DNA of 64,000 nucleotides from Devosia naphthalenivorans (GTDB lineage Bacteria; Pseudomonadota; Alphaproteobacteria; Rhizobiales; Devosiaceae), in contig NZ_PYVW01000003.1 of assembly GCF_003056355.1 (NCBI RefSeq), forward strand, positions 62,001 through 126,000. The letters are read 5' to 3'. Of the stretch, positions 8,246-17,269 are shown piece after piece. The notes below the pieces were generated by a model that did no database searches, was not told where the DNA came from, and worked only from the letters and a program-made list of their open reading frames with translations. Position numbers and translations under genes: made by a program. Position 1 is the first letter of the stretch; every line of letters begins with the position of its first letter.

Positions 8246-9769
8246 ATGTTTCGCGTCGATCCCCAGCAGGCTGTCCTCGATCACGTCGCCAAGCAGACGG
8301 CAACGGGGGCGGAAGAACATGCTCTTTCCCCGGAAGCTGAAGCCATTATTGCAGCGCCGGTTGAGTCGACATTATCCGGCGCCGTCGTCGTCGGTGTTGC
8401 GCAGGCCGTCGAGGCCGCGCTACTGGCGGCGCTCGGCTATGGAATCTATAAATACTATGTGTCGCTGGGCGCACCCGAATTCTACCTGCCGGTCATTCTC
8501 TCGGCGAGCCTGCTGGCCAATGTCCTGTTCAATGCCGCCCGCACCCACCGCATAGCCGCCTATCGCACCGTGTTCGTGCAGCTCGGTCGCGTCCTTGGCG
8601 CCTGGACCATCGTGATGGCGCTGCTTGCCGTCGGCATCTTCTTTTTCAAGGCCGCCGACCTGTTCTCCCGGCTATGGCTGGCGAGCTGGTTTGTGGGCGG
8701 TGCCGTGCTGCTGGTGGCATACCGGCTGGCGCTGCGCGCGCTGGTACAGCGCTGGACCGCGCAGGGCCGGTTGCGGCGGCGCACGGCCATCGTCGGCGGG
8801 GGCAAGGACGCCGAAGCGCTGATCGAGCAGATTCGGGCCAGCGCCAGCAACGACATTGCCATGCTGGGCCTGTTCGACGACCGCTTCGATGACCGCTCGC
8901 CCGAACAGGTCTCTGGCCTGCCCAAGCTCGGCAAGGTGGCCGATCTCACCGAATTCGCGCGGCGTACGCCGGTGGATCTGGTGATCGTTTCCATGCCGCT
9001 ATCGGCTGAAAAACGCGTGCTGGACATGCTGACCCAGCTTTGGGTGCTGCCCGTCGACATCCGGCTGTCGGCGCATATGAGCAAGCTCAAGTTCACCCAC
9101 CGGGCCTATTCCTATGTGGGCGATCTGGCCGTGTTCGATATGGCCGACCGGCCGATTTCGGACTGGAACCTGGTCTTCAAATGGCTGTTCGACAAGGTCG
9201 TGGCGTTGACCGCGCTGATCCTGCTGTCGCCCATCATGATCGTCACGGCCATTGCCATCACGCTCGAGAGCCGCGGCCCGGTGTTCTTCATGCAGAACCG
9301 GCACGGCTTCAACAATGAGCTGATCAAGATCTACAAATTCCGCTCGATGCGCACGGACTCGGCCGATGCGGGCGCGGCGAAGCTGGTGACCAAGGGCGAT
9401 CCGCGCGTGACCCGGGTTGGCCGCTTCATCCGCAAGACTTCGATCGACGAATTGCCGCAGCTGTTCAACGTGCTCAAGGGTGAACTCTCCATCGTCGGAC
9501 CCCGCCCTCATGCGCTGCAGGCCAAGGCCGCAAACCAGCTCTATTATGATGCCGTGGAAGGCTATTTCGCCCGCCACCGGGTCAAGCCCGGCATGACCGG
9601 CTGGGCCCAGATCAACGGCTGGCGCGGCGAGACCGACACCATCGACAAGATCATGCAGCGCGTGAACCACGACCTCTACTACATCGATCACTGGTCGATC
9701 CTGTTCGATCTCTACATCGTGGCCATGACGCCGGTGTCGCTGGTGGCCAAGAACGAGAACGCATACTGA
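8246..9769 (+). CDS. Undecaprenyl-phosphate sugar phosphotransferase (WcaJ/ExoY family)
   Basis: This 507-residue inner-membrane enzyme should start repeat-unit synthesis by moving a sugar-1-phosphate, often glucose, from UDP-sugar to undecaprenyl phosphate. About four membrane segments lie between 45 and 165. A nucleotide-binding-like CoA_binding_3 domain follows, with [20 protein letters not shown]. After another membrane segment comes the catalytic Bac_transf domain with [33 protein letters not shown] and [15 protein letters not shown]. It is followed after two bases by the next gene. The ribosome-binding site before the chosen ATG is weak, so the N-terminus is less certain. Confidence 0.93.
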   Translation: MFRVDPQQAVLDHVAKQTATGAEEHALSPEAEAIIAAPVESTLSGAVVVGVAQAVEAALLAALGYGIYKYYVSLGAPEFYLPVILSASLLANVLFNAARTHRIAAYRTVFVQLGRVLGAWTIVMALLAVGIFFFKAADLFSRLWLASWFVGGAVLLVAYRLALRALVQRWTAQGRLRRRTAIVGGGKDAEALIEQIRASASNDIAMLGLFDDRFDDRSPEQVSGLPKLGKVADLTEFARRTPVDLVIVSMPLSAEKRVLDMLTQLWVLPVDIRLSAHMSKLKFTHRAYSYVGDLAVFDMADRPISDWNLVFKWLFDKVVALTALILLSPIMIVTAIAITLESRGPVFFMQNRHGFNNELIKIYKFRSMRTDSADAGAAKLVTKGDPRVTRVGRFIRKTSIDELPQLFNVLKGELSIVGPRPHALQAKAANQLYYDAVEGYFARHRVKPGMTGWAQINGWRGETDTIDKIMQRVNHDLYYIDHWSILFDLYIVAMTPVSLVAKNENAY

Positions 9770-9771
9770 GC

Positions 9772-11226
9772 ATGATGAGGGATTTCAGGCTGCAGGCTGC
9801 AGGTTTTCTTGTGCTGGCTCTCTCGGGGGCCGCCGCTGCACCGGCACAGGCGAACAGTGAAATCTGCGTGGAATGCCTGGTTGTGCGGGTCGGTCCGGCG
9901 GTCGTCGTCCGGGGGCCGTTTCCCGATGAGCTGGACGCGTCGTTCTCAGTGCTGAAGCTCGCCGACGGGAGCTTTCGGGGGTTCAGCGCCAACGGGGCGA
10001 CCTATGCCATAGACGGCGCCACACTATGGGACATGGGCGGCCCGCGCCGGACGGTCCTTGAGGCAGGCGCACCGGGAAGCGTCAACGAGTGCGGGCGCTG
10101 GCTGACCTCCACGACACGGTCGGGCGGCACGCTTATCGGGATGGTGCATCAGGAGAGCATCTGCGATTACGGGCCGCAGGGGCAGACGGACAAGTCCATG
10201 GCAATCGCCATTTCCAGCGATGACGGCCTCACCTGGACCGATCTGGGAACCGTCATCACCGGCAGCGACGCGCCGCGGCCGGGCACCACATCGGGCGAGG
10301 GTGACTGCACGATGCTCGATGGGCTGGATGGCTATCTCTACGCCTATTGCCTGCGCAATTCGGACTGGCAGACCATCGTGGCGCGGGCGCCGGTGAGCGA
10401 ACCGACGGACTGGCACAAATATTTCGAGGGCGGCTGGAGCGAGGCGGGTCTGGACGGCAAGGCGACGGCCATCGGCTTCGTGGGCACCGGGGCCGGCTTT
10501 CTGCAGGAGCAAGGCTGGGTGGCTGCCGTCGCGACCGATCCGTGGTTCGGTGGGGTGCGGCTTTCGCTGTCCGAGGACAAGGTGTTGTTCGTCGACCTCG
10601 ATGAACCGCTGCTGGCGATCGATGGTTCGGATTGGAACCGGCCGGCGGATACCGATCTGATCGCCTATGGGACACTTATGAACCCCGAGACCGGGAGCAG
10701 TGCGGTCGATGCGGATTTTCTGGTGAGCTATGTCTACGTCCCGCCCGGTGAGGGGTTTGAGAGCCGTTACCTCGTCTATCACGAGGTATCGCTTACGGTG
10801 GCGGATGAGCCGCCGGCGGCGCAGGTCGGCGTGGCGCTGACCCGGTGGAGCGATCCCGAGGCGCAAAGCTATGTCACGTCTACCGGGCCATTGACCGGGG
10901 ACAGGCTCGATTTCCAGCGCGACGAGATTGTCGCCTATATGCTGACGCGCGCGCCGGAAGGTATTGCGAGCATCAAGTTCGCCGAGTGTTCCCGCGACCT
11001 GTCCGGGCATCTGGATCATTTGCTTGCCGACGAAGGCAGTTGCGCACCCGAAGGGTACGCCCGGGAGCGAACGGCAGGCTGGCTCTATGCGGCGGAGCAG
11101 CCGGGGGCCGTGCCGGTTTATCGCTGCATCCAGCCGGAGACCGGAGCCCATTTCGCGTCGAGCGCGCCCGATTGCGAGGGTCTCGGCACCCGGAAATTCC
11201 TGCTCGGCTTTGGGCTTGCACCATGA
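9772..11226 (+). CDS. Secreted protein with sialidase-like fold features and C-terminal DUF5648-like repeat
   Basis: This 484-residue protein has a clear signal peptide ending near APAQA-NSE. A BNR/Asp-box-like motif ISSDDGLTWTDLGTV lies near residue 145, which suggests a beta-propeller as in glycosidases or sugar-binding proteins. The last 40 residues (VPVYRCIQPETGAHFASSAPD and following) resemble DUF5648-type repeats. Sitting between the priming transferase and the polymerase, it may bind, trim or modify the polysaccharide outside the cytoplasm. I do not recognise a defined enzyme family, and no catalytic residues can be assigned. Confidence 0.6.
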   Translation: MMRDFRLQAAGFLVLALSGAAAAPAQANSEICVECLVVRVGPAVVVRGPFPDELDASFSVLKLADGSFRGFSANGATYAIDGATLWDMGGPRRTVLEAGAPGSVNECGRWLTSTTRSGGTLIGMVHQESICDYGPQGQTDKSMAIAISSDDGLTWTDLGTVITGSDAPRPGTTSGEGDCTMLDGLDGYLYAYCLRNSDWQTIVARAPVSEPTDWHKYFEGGWSEAGLDGKATAIGFVGTGAGFLQEQGWVAAVATDPWFGGVRLSLSEDKVLFVDLDEPLLAIDGSDWNRPADTDLIAYGTLMNPETGSSAVDADFLVSYVYVPPGEGFESRYLVYHEVSLTVADEPPAAQVGVALTRWSDPEAQSYVTSTGPLTGDRLDFQRDEIVAYMLTRAPEGIASIKFAECSRDLSGHLDHLLADEGSCAPEGYARERTAGWLYAAEQPGAVPVYRCIQPETGAHFASSAPDCEGLGTRKFLLGFGLAP

Positions 11227-12563
11227 GTACCGGCGTCGACACGCGCAGCGAGACGCGCAATATCGGGGTCAGCCTCAACGGTCTGAGAATTGCCGTCTTT
11301 TCCACCCGGAACATGGTCTTCCTGATCGCCGTGCTGGCGATGAACTTCACCCTGATGCGGCCGTCCCCGGTCGACCTGCTGTACATCACGTCCCTGCTGG
11401 TCACCCTCTTCTATCTGACGCTTTTCCAGAAGCCGGAGGTGACGCGAAGGGCGATCTACCTGATCCTGTTGCTGGGCGGATGGGCACTGTCCTACTTCAT
11501 CGCGTCGATGCCACATCTTGGCCAGGAGTTTGTCCTGTTCGAACTCATTGCCAAGAGCTTCGCCATCTCGATTGGGATGATCGGCGCCTTTGTGTCCATG
11601 AGCTGGAACCGCCGGCACTTCGAGAACTTCATGAAGTTCTACATCGCCTCCTGCGTCATTGCGTCGATGCTGGGAACCGTCGGCTTTCTGCTGCAAATGG
11701 AACTGCTGACCTGGGACGGACGGGCCAAGGGCCTCATCGACGACCCGAACATGTATGGCTCATTCCTCATTCCGGCGGTGGTTTTCTGCGCCTATTTCCT
11801 GTCGCGTTCGCAAGGCGGCAAGGTGGTGATGGTCGGCGCGCTGGGGGCGGTGCTGCTGGGCATCCTGCTCTCCTTTTCGCGAATCGCTGTTGTCGCGGCG
11901 CTGCTGTGCTTTTTCGCCTATGTTTTCTTCGTCAACCGCCAGCGTCCGCGCCGGTTGATGATGATTGTTGGCGGGCTCGTCGCCACCGGTATCGTGCTTT
12001 TTGCCTTCGCGAGCCTCACCTCGGCTGAGTTCACCGCCAAGCTCCTGGATCGGCTGACCTTCGCCAAGTCCTACGACCTTGGTGAAGAGGGACGATACCA
12101 CCGCTATATGCTGGTGCTGCCGATGATCATGCAGAATCCCATCGGGCTAGGCGTGCTCCAGCTCGAAAAGATCTTCCCGGAACCGATCCATAACATCTGG
12201 CTCAGTTCCTTCGTCAACTATGGCTGGGGCGGCGGTCTGGCCTGGGTTACGCTGGCGATCGGCAGCGTTGTCGTCTCTATCCGCAATTACCGGCGGACGA
12301 AAAACGAGATCACCATCGCATTGCTGATCTCACTGGTCGGCATCGTCATGTGCTCGTCCCTGCACGAGGGCGAACACTGGCGCCACATGTGGTTGCTCTA
12401 TGGGCTCGTGTGGGGCTTGAACGCGGCATATTTCGTCGCCACGCCGAAAGCGGCAAGCCGGACGCTTGGAACGCGCCCTACCCCACCAGCGGCGAGCGTC
12501 AAGAAGCCTGCCCGACCGCGCGTTGCCGTCCGGAATCAGGGCCAGAGCGCGCCGCCCAGATAG
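11223..12563 (+). CDS. O-antigen ligase/polymerase-like membrane protein (Wzy family)
   Basis: This 446-residue protein has about ten to twelve hydrophobic segments. The family-typical region GLIDDPNMYGSFLIPAVVF appears in the middle, with an extracytoplasmic loop GRYHRYMLVLPMIMQNPIG followed by PEPIHNIWLSSFVNYGWGGG. It probably polymerises lipid-linked repeat units in the periplasm. The start ATG overlaps the previous stop (ATGA), indicating translational coupling. A longer in-frame upstream reading lies over the previous gene and was rejected. The C-terminal tail is basic and Pro-rich. Its last 28 bases overlap the convergent phosphotransferase gene. Confidence 0.85.
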   Translation: MSTGVDTRSETRNIGVSLNGLRIAVFSTRNMVFLIAVLAMNFTLMRPSPVDLLYITSLLVTLFYLTLFQKPEVTRRAIYLILLLGGWALSYFIASMPHLGQEFVLFELIAKSFAISIGMIGAFVSMSWNRRHFENFMKFYIASCVIASMLGTVGFLLQMELLTWDGRAKGLIDDPNMYGSFLIPAVVFCAYFLSRSQGGKVVMVGALGAVLLGILLSFSRIAVVAALLCFFAYVFFVNRQRPRRLMMIVGGLVATGIVLFAFASLTSAEFTAKLLDRLTFAKSYDLGEEGRYHRYMLVLPMIMQNPIGLGVLQLEKIFPEPIHNIWLSSFVNYGWGGGLAWVTLAIGSVVVSIRNYRRTKNEITIALLISLVGIVMCSSLHEGEHWRHMWLLYGLVWGLNAAYFVATPKAASRTLGTRPTPPAASVKKPARPRVAVRNQGQSAPPR

Positions 12564-13567
12564 CGCTCGGCCAGCTTCGCGGTATCGTCGGCAAAGCCTC
12601 CCATATGGGTCTGGGCCAGCCGGGTTTCGGCATGCGAGCCGATCCACGCCAGCAGCGCCATGCGGCGCAGCATCACCATGGTGTCCATCGAAGCGATATC
12701 TGTCGCATTTAGCGCCCGGACGCTGCCGTACCCGTCAAGCCATGCGGCCTTGAGTGCCGGTATGACCGGGCTCGCTTCGTGGAACGAAATGGCGGCGGCA
12801 AAGTCGTAGGTGAACCATCCAAAGCCGCAGTCGTCGAAATCGATCAGCGTCACGCGGTCAGCATCGACCAGCAGATTGCCCAGGCGCATATCGGCATGAA
12901 TCAGCCCGAAGCGCTCCGCGCCGGTGCCGTAGTCCGCCAGATGCGTATAGATCGCTTGTTCGAGCCGTTGGAAGATCGGGGCATTGTGCCGGTCGACGCC
13001 CGGAGCAATGCGCCAGTCACCCCACAATCCGTCGGCGCGCAAAATGGTGGAGCCATCCCAGGTGGGGCGTTCGAAGGCGGACGGGCGGGACCAGCGCGTG
13101 ACGTGGCCGTGCAGGGTGGCGGCGTATTGGCCTAGAATGGTGAAAAGACCGGCCGGTTCGCCTTCCAGCGTAGGTTCTGATCCCGGGATGAACCGGAACA
13201 GCGCGGCAAGCTGCGTTTCGCCGCCCGGTGTAACGAAGCGCTGCAGCGCGCTGCCATCGCGCCCGACCAGTAGTTCCGGCACGGGAAGATCGGTATCCCG
13301 GCGAATTGCCGCGAGCCATGCGAGTTCGCTCTCGATGGCGTGGCGCGATTGATAAGCCGGCCGATGGACGCGCAGGCTGTAGCGTTCGCCCGATTGCGCC
13401 GTCACGGCGAAGGTCTGGTTTTCGGAGTGATTGATCAGGTGCGCCTGCGACCCTTCCAATCCACTCCACAACTGCAATGCCGGCTGGATATCGGCCTCGG
13501 ACAGTGGAATGGCAGCCTCCAGCATGGCACGCCGCGGGGCGTGTGCCACGGACGAGACTTCAGACAA
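12536..13567 (-). CDS. Phosphotransferase/kinase-like protein (APH family, SrkA-like)
   Basis: This 343-residue protein has a protein-kinase-like fold. The catalytic loop is LIHADMRLGNLLVD (His-x-Asp, Asn) and the metal motif is LIDFDDCGFGWFTYDFA. The N-lobe has HLINHSENQTFAVTAQSGERYSLRVHRP. These features match the APH family that includes homoserine, choline and SrkA stress-response kinases; the substrate cannot be chosen from the sequence. It is a single gene between the polysaccharide locus and the tRNA and overlaps the polymerase gene end-to-end by 28 bases. Confidence 0.85.
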   Translation of the reverse strand: MSEVSSVAHAPRRAMLEAAIPLSEADIQPALQLWSGLEGSQAHLINHSENQTFAVTAQSGERYSLRVHRPAYQSRHAIESELAWLAAIRRDTDLPVPELLVGRDGSALQRFVTPGGETQLAALFRFIPGSEPTLEGEPAGLFTILGQYAATLHGHVTRWSRPSAFERPTWDGSTILRADGLWGDWRIAPGVDRHNAPIFQRLEQAIYTHLADYGTGAERFGLIHADMRLGNLLVDADRVTLIDFDDCGFGWFTYDFAAAISFHEASPVIPALKAAWLDGYGSVRALNATDIASMDTMVMLRRMALLAWIGSHAETRLAQTHMGGFADDTAKLAERYLGGALWP

Positions 13568-13579
13568 GCGGTGGAATGA

Positions 13580-13656
13580 TGGTCGGAGCGGCCGGATTTG
13601 AACCGACGACCCTTTGTCCCCCAGACAAATGCGCTACCAGGCTGCGCTACGCCCCG
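13580..13656 (-). tRNA. tRNA-Pro (anticodon GGG)
   Basis: A 77-base cloverleaf is readable on the minus strand. The acceptor stem is CGGGGCG pairing with CGCTCCG. The D arm has GCGCAGCCTGGTAGCGC, the anticodon stem-loop is TTTGT-CTGGGGG-ACAAA and the T arm has GGTTCGAATCC. The 3' CCA is encoded (13580-13582). Loop positions 34-36 are GGG, which read CCC and CCU codons. Confidence 0.95.
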
Positions 13657-13968
13657 ACTGCGCGGAGACATAGAGAAACAGGTGATTTGGTGCAACCCTC
13701 AATTTGGTGGGCGGTGTGAACAAAGTGAGGTTTTTCGATGTAGCAGGTCACCGTGGACCGGAAAGCCCTACGCGTGTTCTGTTGACCAGAGTGCCGAGAC
13801 CATGTGCGCGCGATATTCCCGCGCAGTAACCCTTCTCTTCCCGATCATCGCGACGTCCGGTCGATTGGATTGCTTGGCGCCCGTGCAATGCACTGCGCCC
13901 ATGATCACGGTCTCAACCTGCGGGCAGTCCTATCGCTGTCCGAGGCTTTGGTGATGCTCGATTGTGCC
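13657..13968. other. 312-base intergenic region, no gene recognised
   Basis: Several short readings cross this stretch, but none has a convincing start site or family motif. It should contain the tRNA promoter and the end of the minus-strand catabolic operon. No repeat or clear terminator was found. Confidence 0.5.
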
Positions 13969-14796
13969 CTAGGCTTGGGTGCTTTGCACAGCCACCCACG
14001 TCTCTCCGCCGTCCGTAGTCATCACCCGCTTTTCCTCATCGAGCTTGAGCAGGTGCGCATGTATCGTGCGGCGCGCGGCGCCGCTTAGAGAGGGAGGGAT
14101 GTGGCTGTAGTACGATTCAAGCAGTGTTGCGATGGTGACCGGCGTGGACGACTGGGCGATAATTTCCGCTTCTCGGCGCATTCTACGCGCCAGCAGTTCC
14201 CCAGTCCTTTCGCGCGGGTTCGTCACGAGCGGCCCGTGCCCGGGTAGATACAGCGTATCGTTGCGGGTCAGCAGACGCTCGAGGCTTCGGAAATAATCGG
14301 CCATTCGCCCGTTGGGTGGAGAGACGACCGTGCTAGACCACCCCATCACCAGATCGCCGGTAAACAGCACCCCGTCCCGGTGGGCGAGGCACAGATGGTC
14401 GGGGCTGTGACCGGGCGTGTAGATGGCCTTGAGCGTGCCGATCGTTTCACCATCGCCCAACACCTGATCGAGGGGAAATGAAGCCAGGCTGGGAGCGTAG
14501 CCCCAGATCGGGGAACCAGTTGAGGCTGCGAGCGCGGGGGCCAGTGTGCAATGGTCAGGATGGCCGTGTGTCAGCACGATACGGATTATCGGCCGGGATG
14601 AAAGCTGCAGGATGCGTGACAGGTGCTCGTCGCTCTCGGGACCAGGATCAATCACGACGACCCCCTCGTCCTCCTCCACAAGATAGGTGTTGGTGCCGTG
14701 TAAGGTGCCCGGTCCAGGGTTAGGAGCCGTTATACGAAGCACCCCCGTACTCACACGAGCGGTATCAGGAGGGGTGAGGTCCGGAGAAGCTGACAC
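13969..14796 (-). CDS. MBL-fold metallo-hydrolase (LACTB2-like)
   Basis: This 275-residue protein has the metal-binding motif LTHGHPDHCTLAP (His-x-His-x-Asp-His) and further ligands in TPGHSPDHL, FTGDLVMGW and LPGHGP. The C-terminal third has the winged-helix-like region typical of LACTB2 and related hydrolases. The family includes hydrolases of thioesters, lactones and RNA. As the last gene of the acyl-CoA operon (77 bases after the hydratase gene), thioester or lactone hydrolysis is the most natural guess. The substrate is unknown. Confidence 0.85.
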   Translation of the reverse strand: MSASPDLTPPDTARVSTGVLRITAPNPGPGTLHGTNTYLVEEDEGVVVIDPGPESDEHLSRILQLSSRPIIRIVLTHGHPDHCTLAPALAASTGSPIWGYAPSLASFPLDQVLGDGETIGTLKAIYTPGHSPDHLCLAHRDGVLFTGDLVMGWSSTVVSPPNGRMADYFRSLERLLTRNDTLYLPGHGPLVTNPRERTGELLARRMRREAEIIAQSSTPVTIATLLESYYSHIPPSLSGAARRTIHAHLLKLDEEKRVMTTDGGETWVAVQSTQA

Positions 14797-14873
14797 TGAT
14801 TATCTCTTCCAAGGATTGAACTATACCCGGAACCCCAAGCAACAGGTCAAGTCCGCCAAGCGCCCACCACCAA

Positions 14874-15659
14874 TTAACGGTTCTTCCACACGGGCTTCCG
14901 CTTCTCGGCAAATGCCCGGGGGCCCTCGATGAAGTCCTCCGTGCTGGTGAGCGTGGAATGGATCGGGTAGGTCGTCCGGATTGCCTCTTCCAGCGTGGGC
15001 TTGTCCAGCGATGCAAAGATCGCCTCCTTGGCGGCGCGGACGGCTATGGGCGCCTGTTCCAAGATCTGATCGGCCCACTTTAGCGCGGCGTCGAGTGCTT
15101 GGGCGGTCGGAACGACCTCGTTGACGAATCCAAGGCGGCGCCCCTCCTCGGCCGACACCCGACGCCCCGTTAGGATGATGCCGAGCGCTTCCTTTTCGGG
15201 GATAATGCGTGGCAATCTTTGTACCCCGCCACCTGAGGCGATCATGCCGAGCTTGCCCTCGGGCAAGCCAAAATAGGTATTCTCGGTGGCGATGATGAGA
15301 TCACAAGCCAGAGCCAGCTCGAACCCTCCGCCAAGTGCCAATCCGTTGACTGCGGCAATAACCGGCTTTGTCAGGCCAAAACGCATGGCCAGTCCGCCAA
15401 AGCCGGTATGGGGCCTGGGGCCCCTTTTGCCGGCCGCCTGCGCTTTTAGGTCATTGCCGGCGGAAAAGGCGCGGTCGCCAGCGCCGGTGATGATCCCGAC
15501 CCAGAGATCGTCATTGTCGGCGAAGTCGTTCCATACCGCTTCGAGCTCATGGCTGGCTTCCCGATTAAGCGCATTCATCACCTCCGGCCGATTGATGGTG
15601 ACAATACGGATATGACCGCGATCCTCGACCTTGCTGTAGACCAATCCGTCCATATTCAA
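14874..15659 (-). CDS. Enoyl-CoA hydratase/isomerase
   Basis: This 261-residue crotonase-fold protein has the oxyanion-hole segments AFSAGNDLKAQA and NGLALGGGFELALACDLIIA. The active-site region FGLPEGKLGMIASGGGVQRLPR carries the expected Glu, and the C-terminal trimer region ends FAEKRKPVWKNR. It should hydrate an enoyl-CoA in an acyl-CoA degradation route. It lies 19 bases after the DUF35 gene in the operon started by the acyl-CoA synthetase. The last residues resemble CaiD-type hydratases, but no carnitine genes are present. Confidence 0.9.
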   Translation of the reverse strand: MNMDGLVYSKVEDRGHIRIVTINRPEVMNALNREASHELEAVWNDFADNDDLWVGIITGAGDRAFSAGNDLKAQAAGKRGPRPHTGFGGLAMRFGLTKPVIAAVNGLALGGGFELALACDLIIATENTYFGLPEGKLGMIASGGGVQRLPRIIPEKEALGIILTGRRVSAEEGRRLGFVNEVVPTAQALDAALKWADQILEQAPIAVRAAKEAIFASLDKPTLEEAIRTTYPIHSTLTSTEDFIEGPRAFAEKRKPVWKNR

Positions 15660-15678
15660 TCCTCGTGTTACGGCCCGC

Positions 15679-16107
15679 TCAGGCGCTTGGTGGTGCCCAG
15701 TGAATGAGGGTCATTTCGCCGTTCGGCCCGGCGGGCACGAAACGGCCTTCGAGTGCCATGCCGATTGCCAATTGCGATGGCTCGACGCCGACCACATTGC
15801 CGATGATCCGAACGTTTGCGGGGGTATTTAGGGCAACGAAGCCGACGGTATAGGGTACGGAGGAAAACCCCTTGGCGGTTGGGCGGCCAACGGTTGTATA
15901 GGTGTAGAGCGTCCCGCGCGGCACGACCTCTACCCACTCGACATTTGCCGACCGGCAGCTCCTGCAGGTGAGGCGCGGCGGCCAGCGGTGCGTTCCGCAG
16001 TCTTCGCATCTCTGGACCTTGAGCTTGTTCTCGCGCGTGCCCTCCCAGAAAGGTGCGAAATTCGGATCCGACAGGTCGGGGACTGGAATTTGGTCGAGAT
16101 CAAACAT
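15679..16107 (-). CDS. DUF35 Zn-ribbon/OB-fold acyl-CoA-associated protein
   Basis: This 142-residue protein has a rubredoxin-like zinc ribbon, CEDCGTHRWPPRLTCRSC (two CxxC pairs), followed by an OB fold that begins VPRGTLYTYTTVGRPTAKGF. DUF35 proteins bind acyl-CoA and pair with thiolase-like partners. The start ATG at 16105-16107 lies inside the end of the thiolase gene, giving an 8-base overlap that would couple translation and an equal ratio of both proteins. An upstream in-frame ATG was rejected because it would extend further into the thiolase gene. Confidence 0.9.
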   Translation of the reverse strand: MFDLDQIPVPDLSDPNFAPFWEGTRENKLKVQRCEDCGTHRWPPRLTCRSCRSANVEWVEVVPRGTLYTYTTVGRPTAKGFSSVPYTVGFVALNTPANVRIIGNVVGVEPSQLAIGMALEGRFVPAGPNGEMTLIHWAPPSA

Positions 16108-17242
16108 TTCGTGCTCCCAGAACGGCGAAGCTGCCATCGCCCAATTGTCCCCATCCGGTCACGGCGATGAGCCTGGCATCTTCAACCTGACGCGGGCCGC
16201 ATTCGCCCCGGAGTTGGCGAGCGGCCTCGATGACGTGATTGAGACCCGCTTGATGGGCTTCCGACAACATGCCGCCATGGGTGTTGATCGGCAATTTCCC
16301 CCCGAGGCGAATGCCGCCATCCGCGATCAGTGATGCCGCTTCGCCATGTCCGGCGAAGCCTGCCTCCTCGATCTGGTGCAGCACCTCGAAGGTGAAGCAG
16401 TCATAGATCATTGCCGCATCCATATCCTGCGGCCCGACGCCCAGCTCGTTCCAGACATCGTTGGCCGCCTGGGTGAGACCGATGTCGAGAAACGGCTCGC
16501 GGTTGGAGGTGTCATCGGGCGAAGCGCCTTGGGCTTCGGCGACCGACAGGATCTGGACGTCGCGAGACTCAGTTCGGGCGGAAACGATCACCGCGCTGGC
16601 GCCATCGGTTTCGAGGCAGCAGTCGAACAGCGTGTACGGATCGGCAATCAACCGCCCCGCCAAATAGTCTTCCATGGTCAGTTCGCGACCATACATCTGG
16701 GCGTCCGGGTTGAGGTTGGCGTGGGCCCTCGCGGCCAACGCGATCTCCCCCAGCGTACGGCGATCAAGACCATATTCATGCTTGTACCGCTGACACAGCA
16801 CCGCATAGCGCTGGGCTGGCGTGTTCATGCCGTAGACATGTTCCAGCTGGCGGCGAAAGGATTGCCCTGGCAAAAACGAAGGGCGATCGGCCTTGCGCGC
16901 ACCGGAATTGCCCTTGAGCCCTCGAAACAGCAGCACATGCTTTGCCGCGCCGCTCATGACAGCCATGGAGGCGACCCGCAATGCCGAGACGGCGCTGCAG
17001 CCGCCCATGTCCACCGTGACCCTGAATCGTGGGTTTATGCCTAGTTCGGCCTGGATCACGTCGTCGCCGATGTGCCCAGGATAAGGGATGAGACCGTCGA
17101 TCTGTGTCGGTTCGATGCCCGCATCCGCCGCGGCGGCGAGGACGGCCTCTATCGCCAGCCGTTCCGCCGAGCGATCTGCTTTCTTGCTGTATCGTGTATT
17201 TCCAACCCCGGTGATCGAGGCCTGACTGGTTCCGCCAAGCAA
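16100..17242 (-). CDS. SCP2-type thiolase-like protein
   Basis: This 380-residue thiolase-fold protein has a candidate nucleophile in VTVDMGGCSAVSALRVAS (Cys82). The second thiolase region is INTHGGMLSEAHQAG, with the His-Gly-Gly type loop. The C-terminal Cys-x-Gly motif of true thiolases is absent: the region reads VTGWGQLGDGSFAVLG. With its coupled DUF35 partner, this recalls lipid-transfer-protein-like enzymes such as Ltp2, which cleave beta-hydroxyacyl-CoA by a retro-aldol reaction. Either thiolysis or retro-aldol cleavage is possible. It is the second gene of the operon, 27 bases after the synthetase gene. Confidence 0.88.
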   Translation of the reverse strand: MLGGTSQASITGVGNTRYSKKADRSAERLAIEAVLAAAADAGIEPTQIDGLIPYPGHIGDDVIQAELGINPRFRVTVDMGGCSAVSALRVASMAVMSGAAKHVLLFRGLKGNSGARKADRPSFLPGQSFRRQLEHVYGMNTPAQRYAVLCQRYKHEYGLDRRTLGEIALAARAHANLNPDAQMYGRELTMEDYLAGRLIADPYTLFDCCLETDGASAVIVSARTESRDVQILSVAEAQGASPDDTSNREPFLDIGLTQAANDVWNELGVGPQDMDAAMIYDCFTFEVLHQIEEAGFAGHGEAASLIADGGIRLGGKLPINTHGGMLSEAHQAGLNHVIEAARQLRGECGPRQVEDARLIAVTGWGQLGDGSFAVLGARNV

Positions 17243-17269
17243 CTGATTTCCTCCCTGTTATGGCTTAGT

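Noticed and set aside
13598-13954. Plus-strand reading next to the tRNA
   Set aside because: It covers the tRNA itself and shows no family motif or ribosome-binding site.
13580-13968. tRNA-Pro as the attachment site of a genomic island on its right
   Set aside because: The tRNA 3' end faces left, no integrase is present and no repeat of the tRNA end was found to the right.
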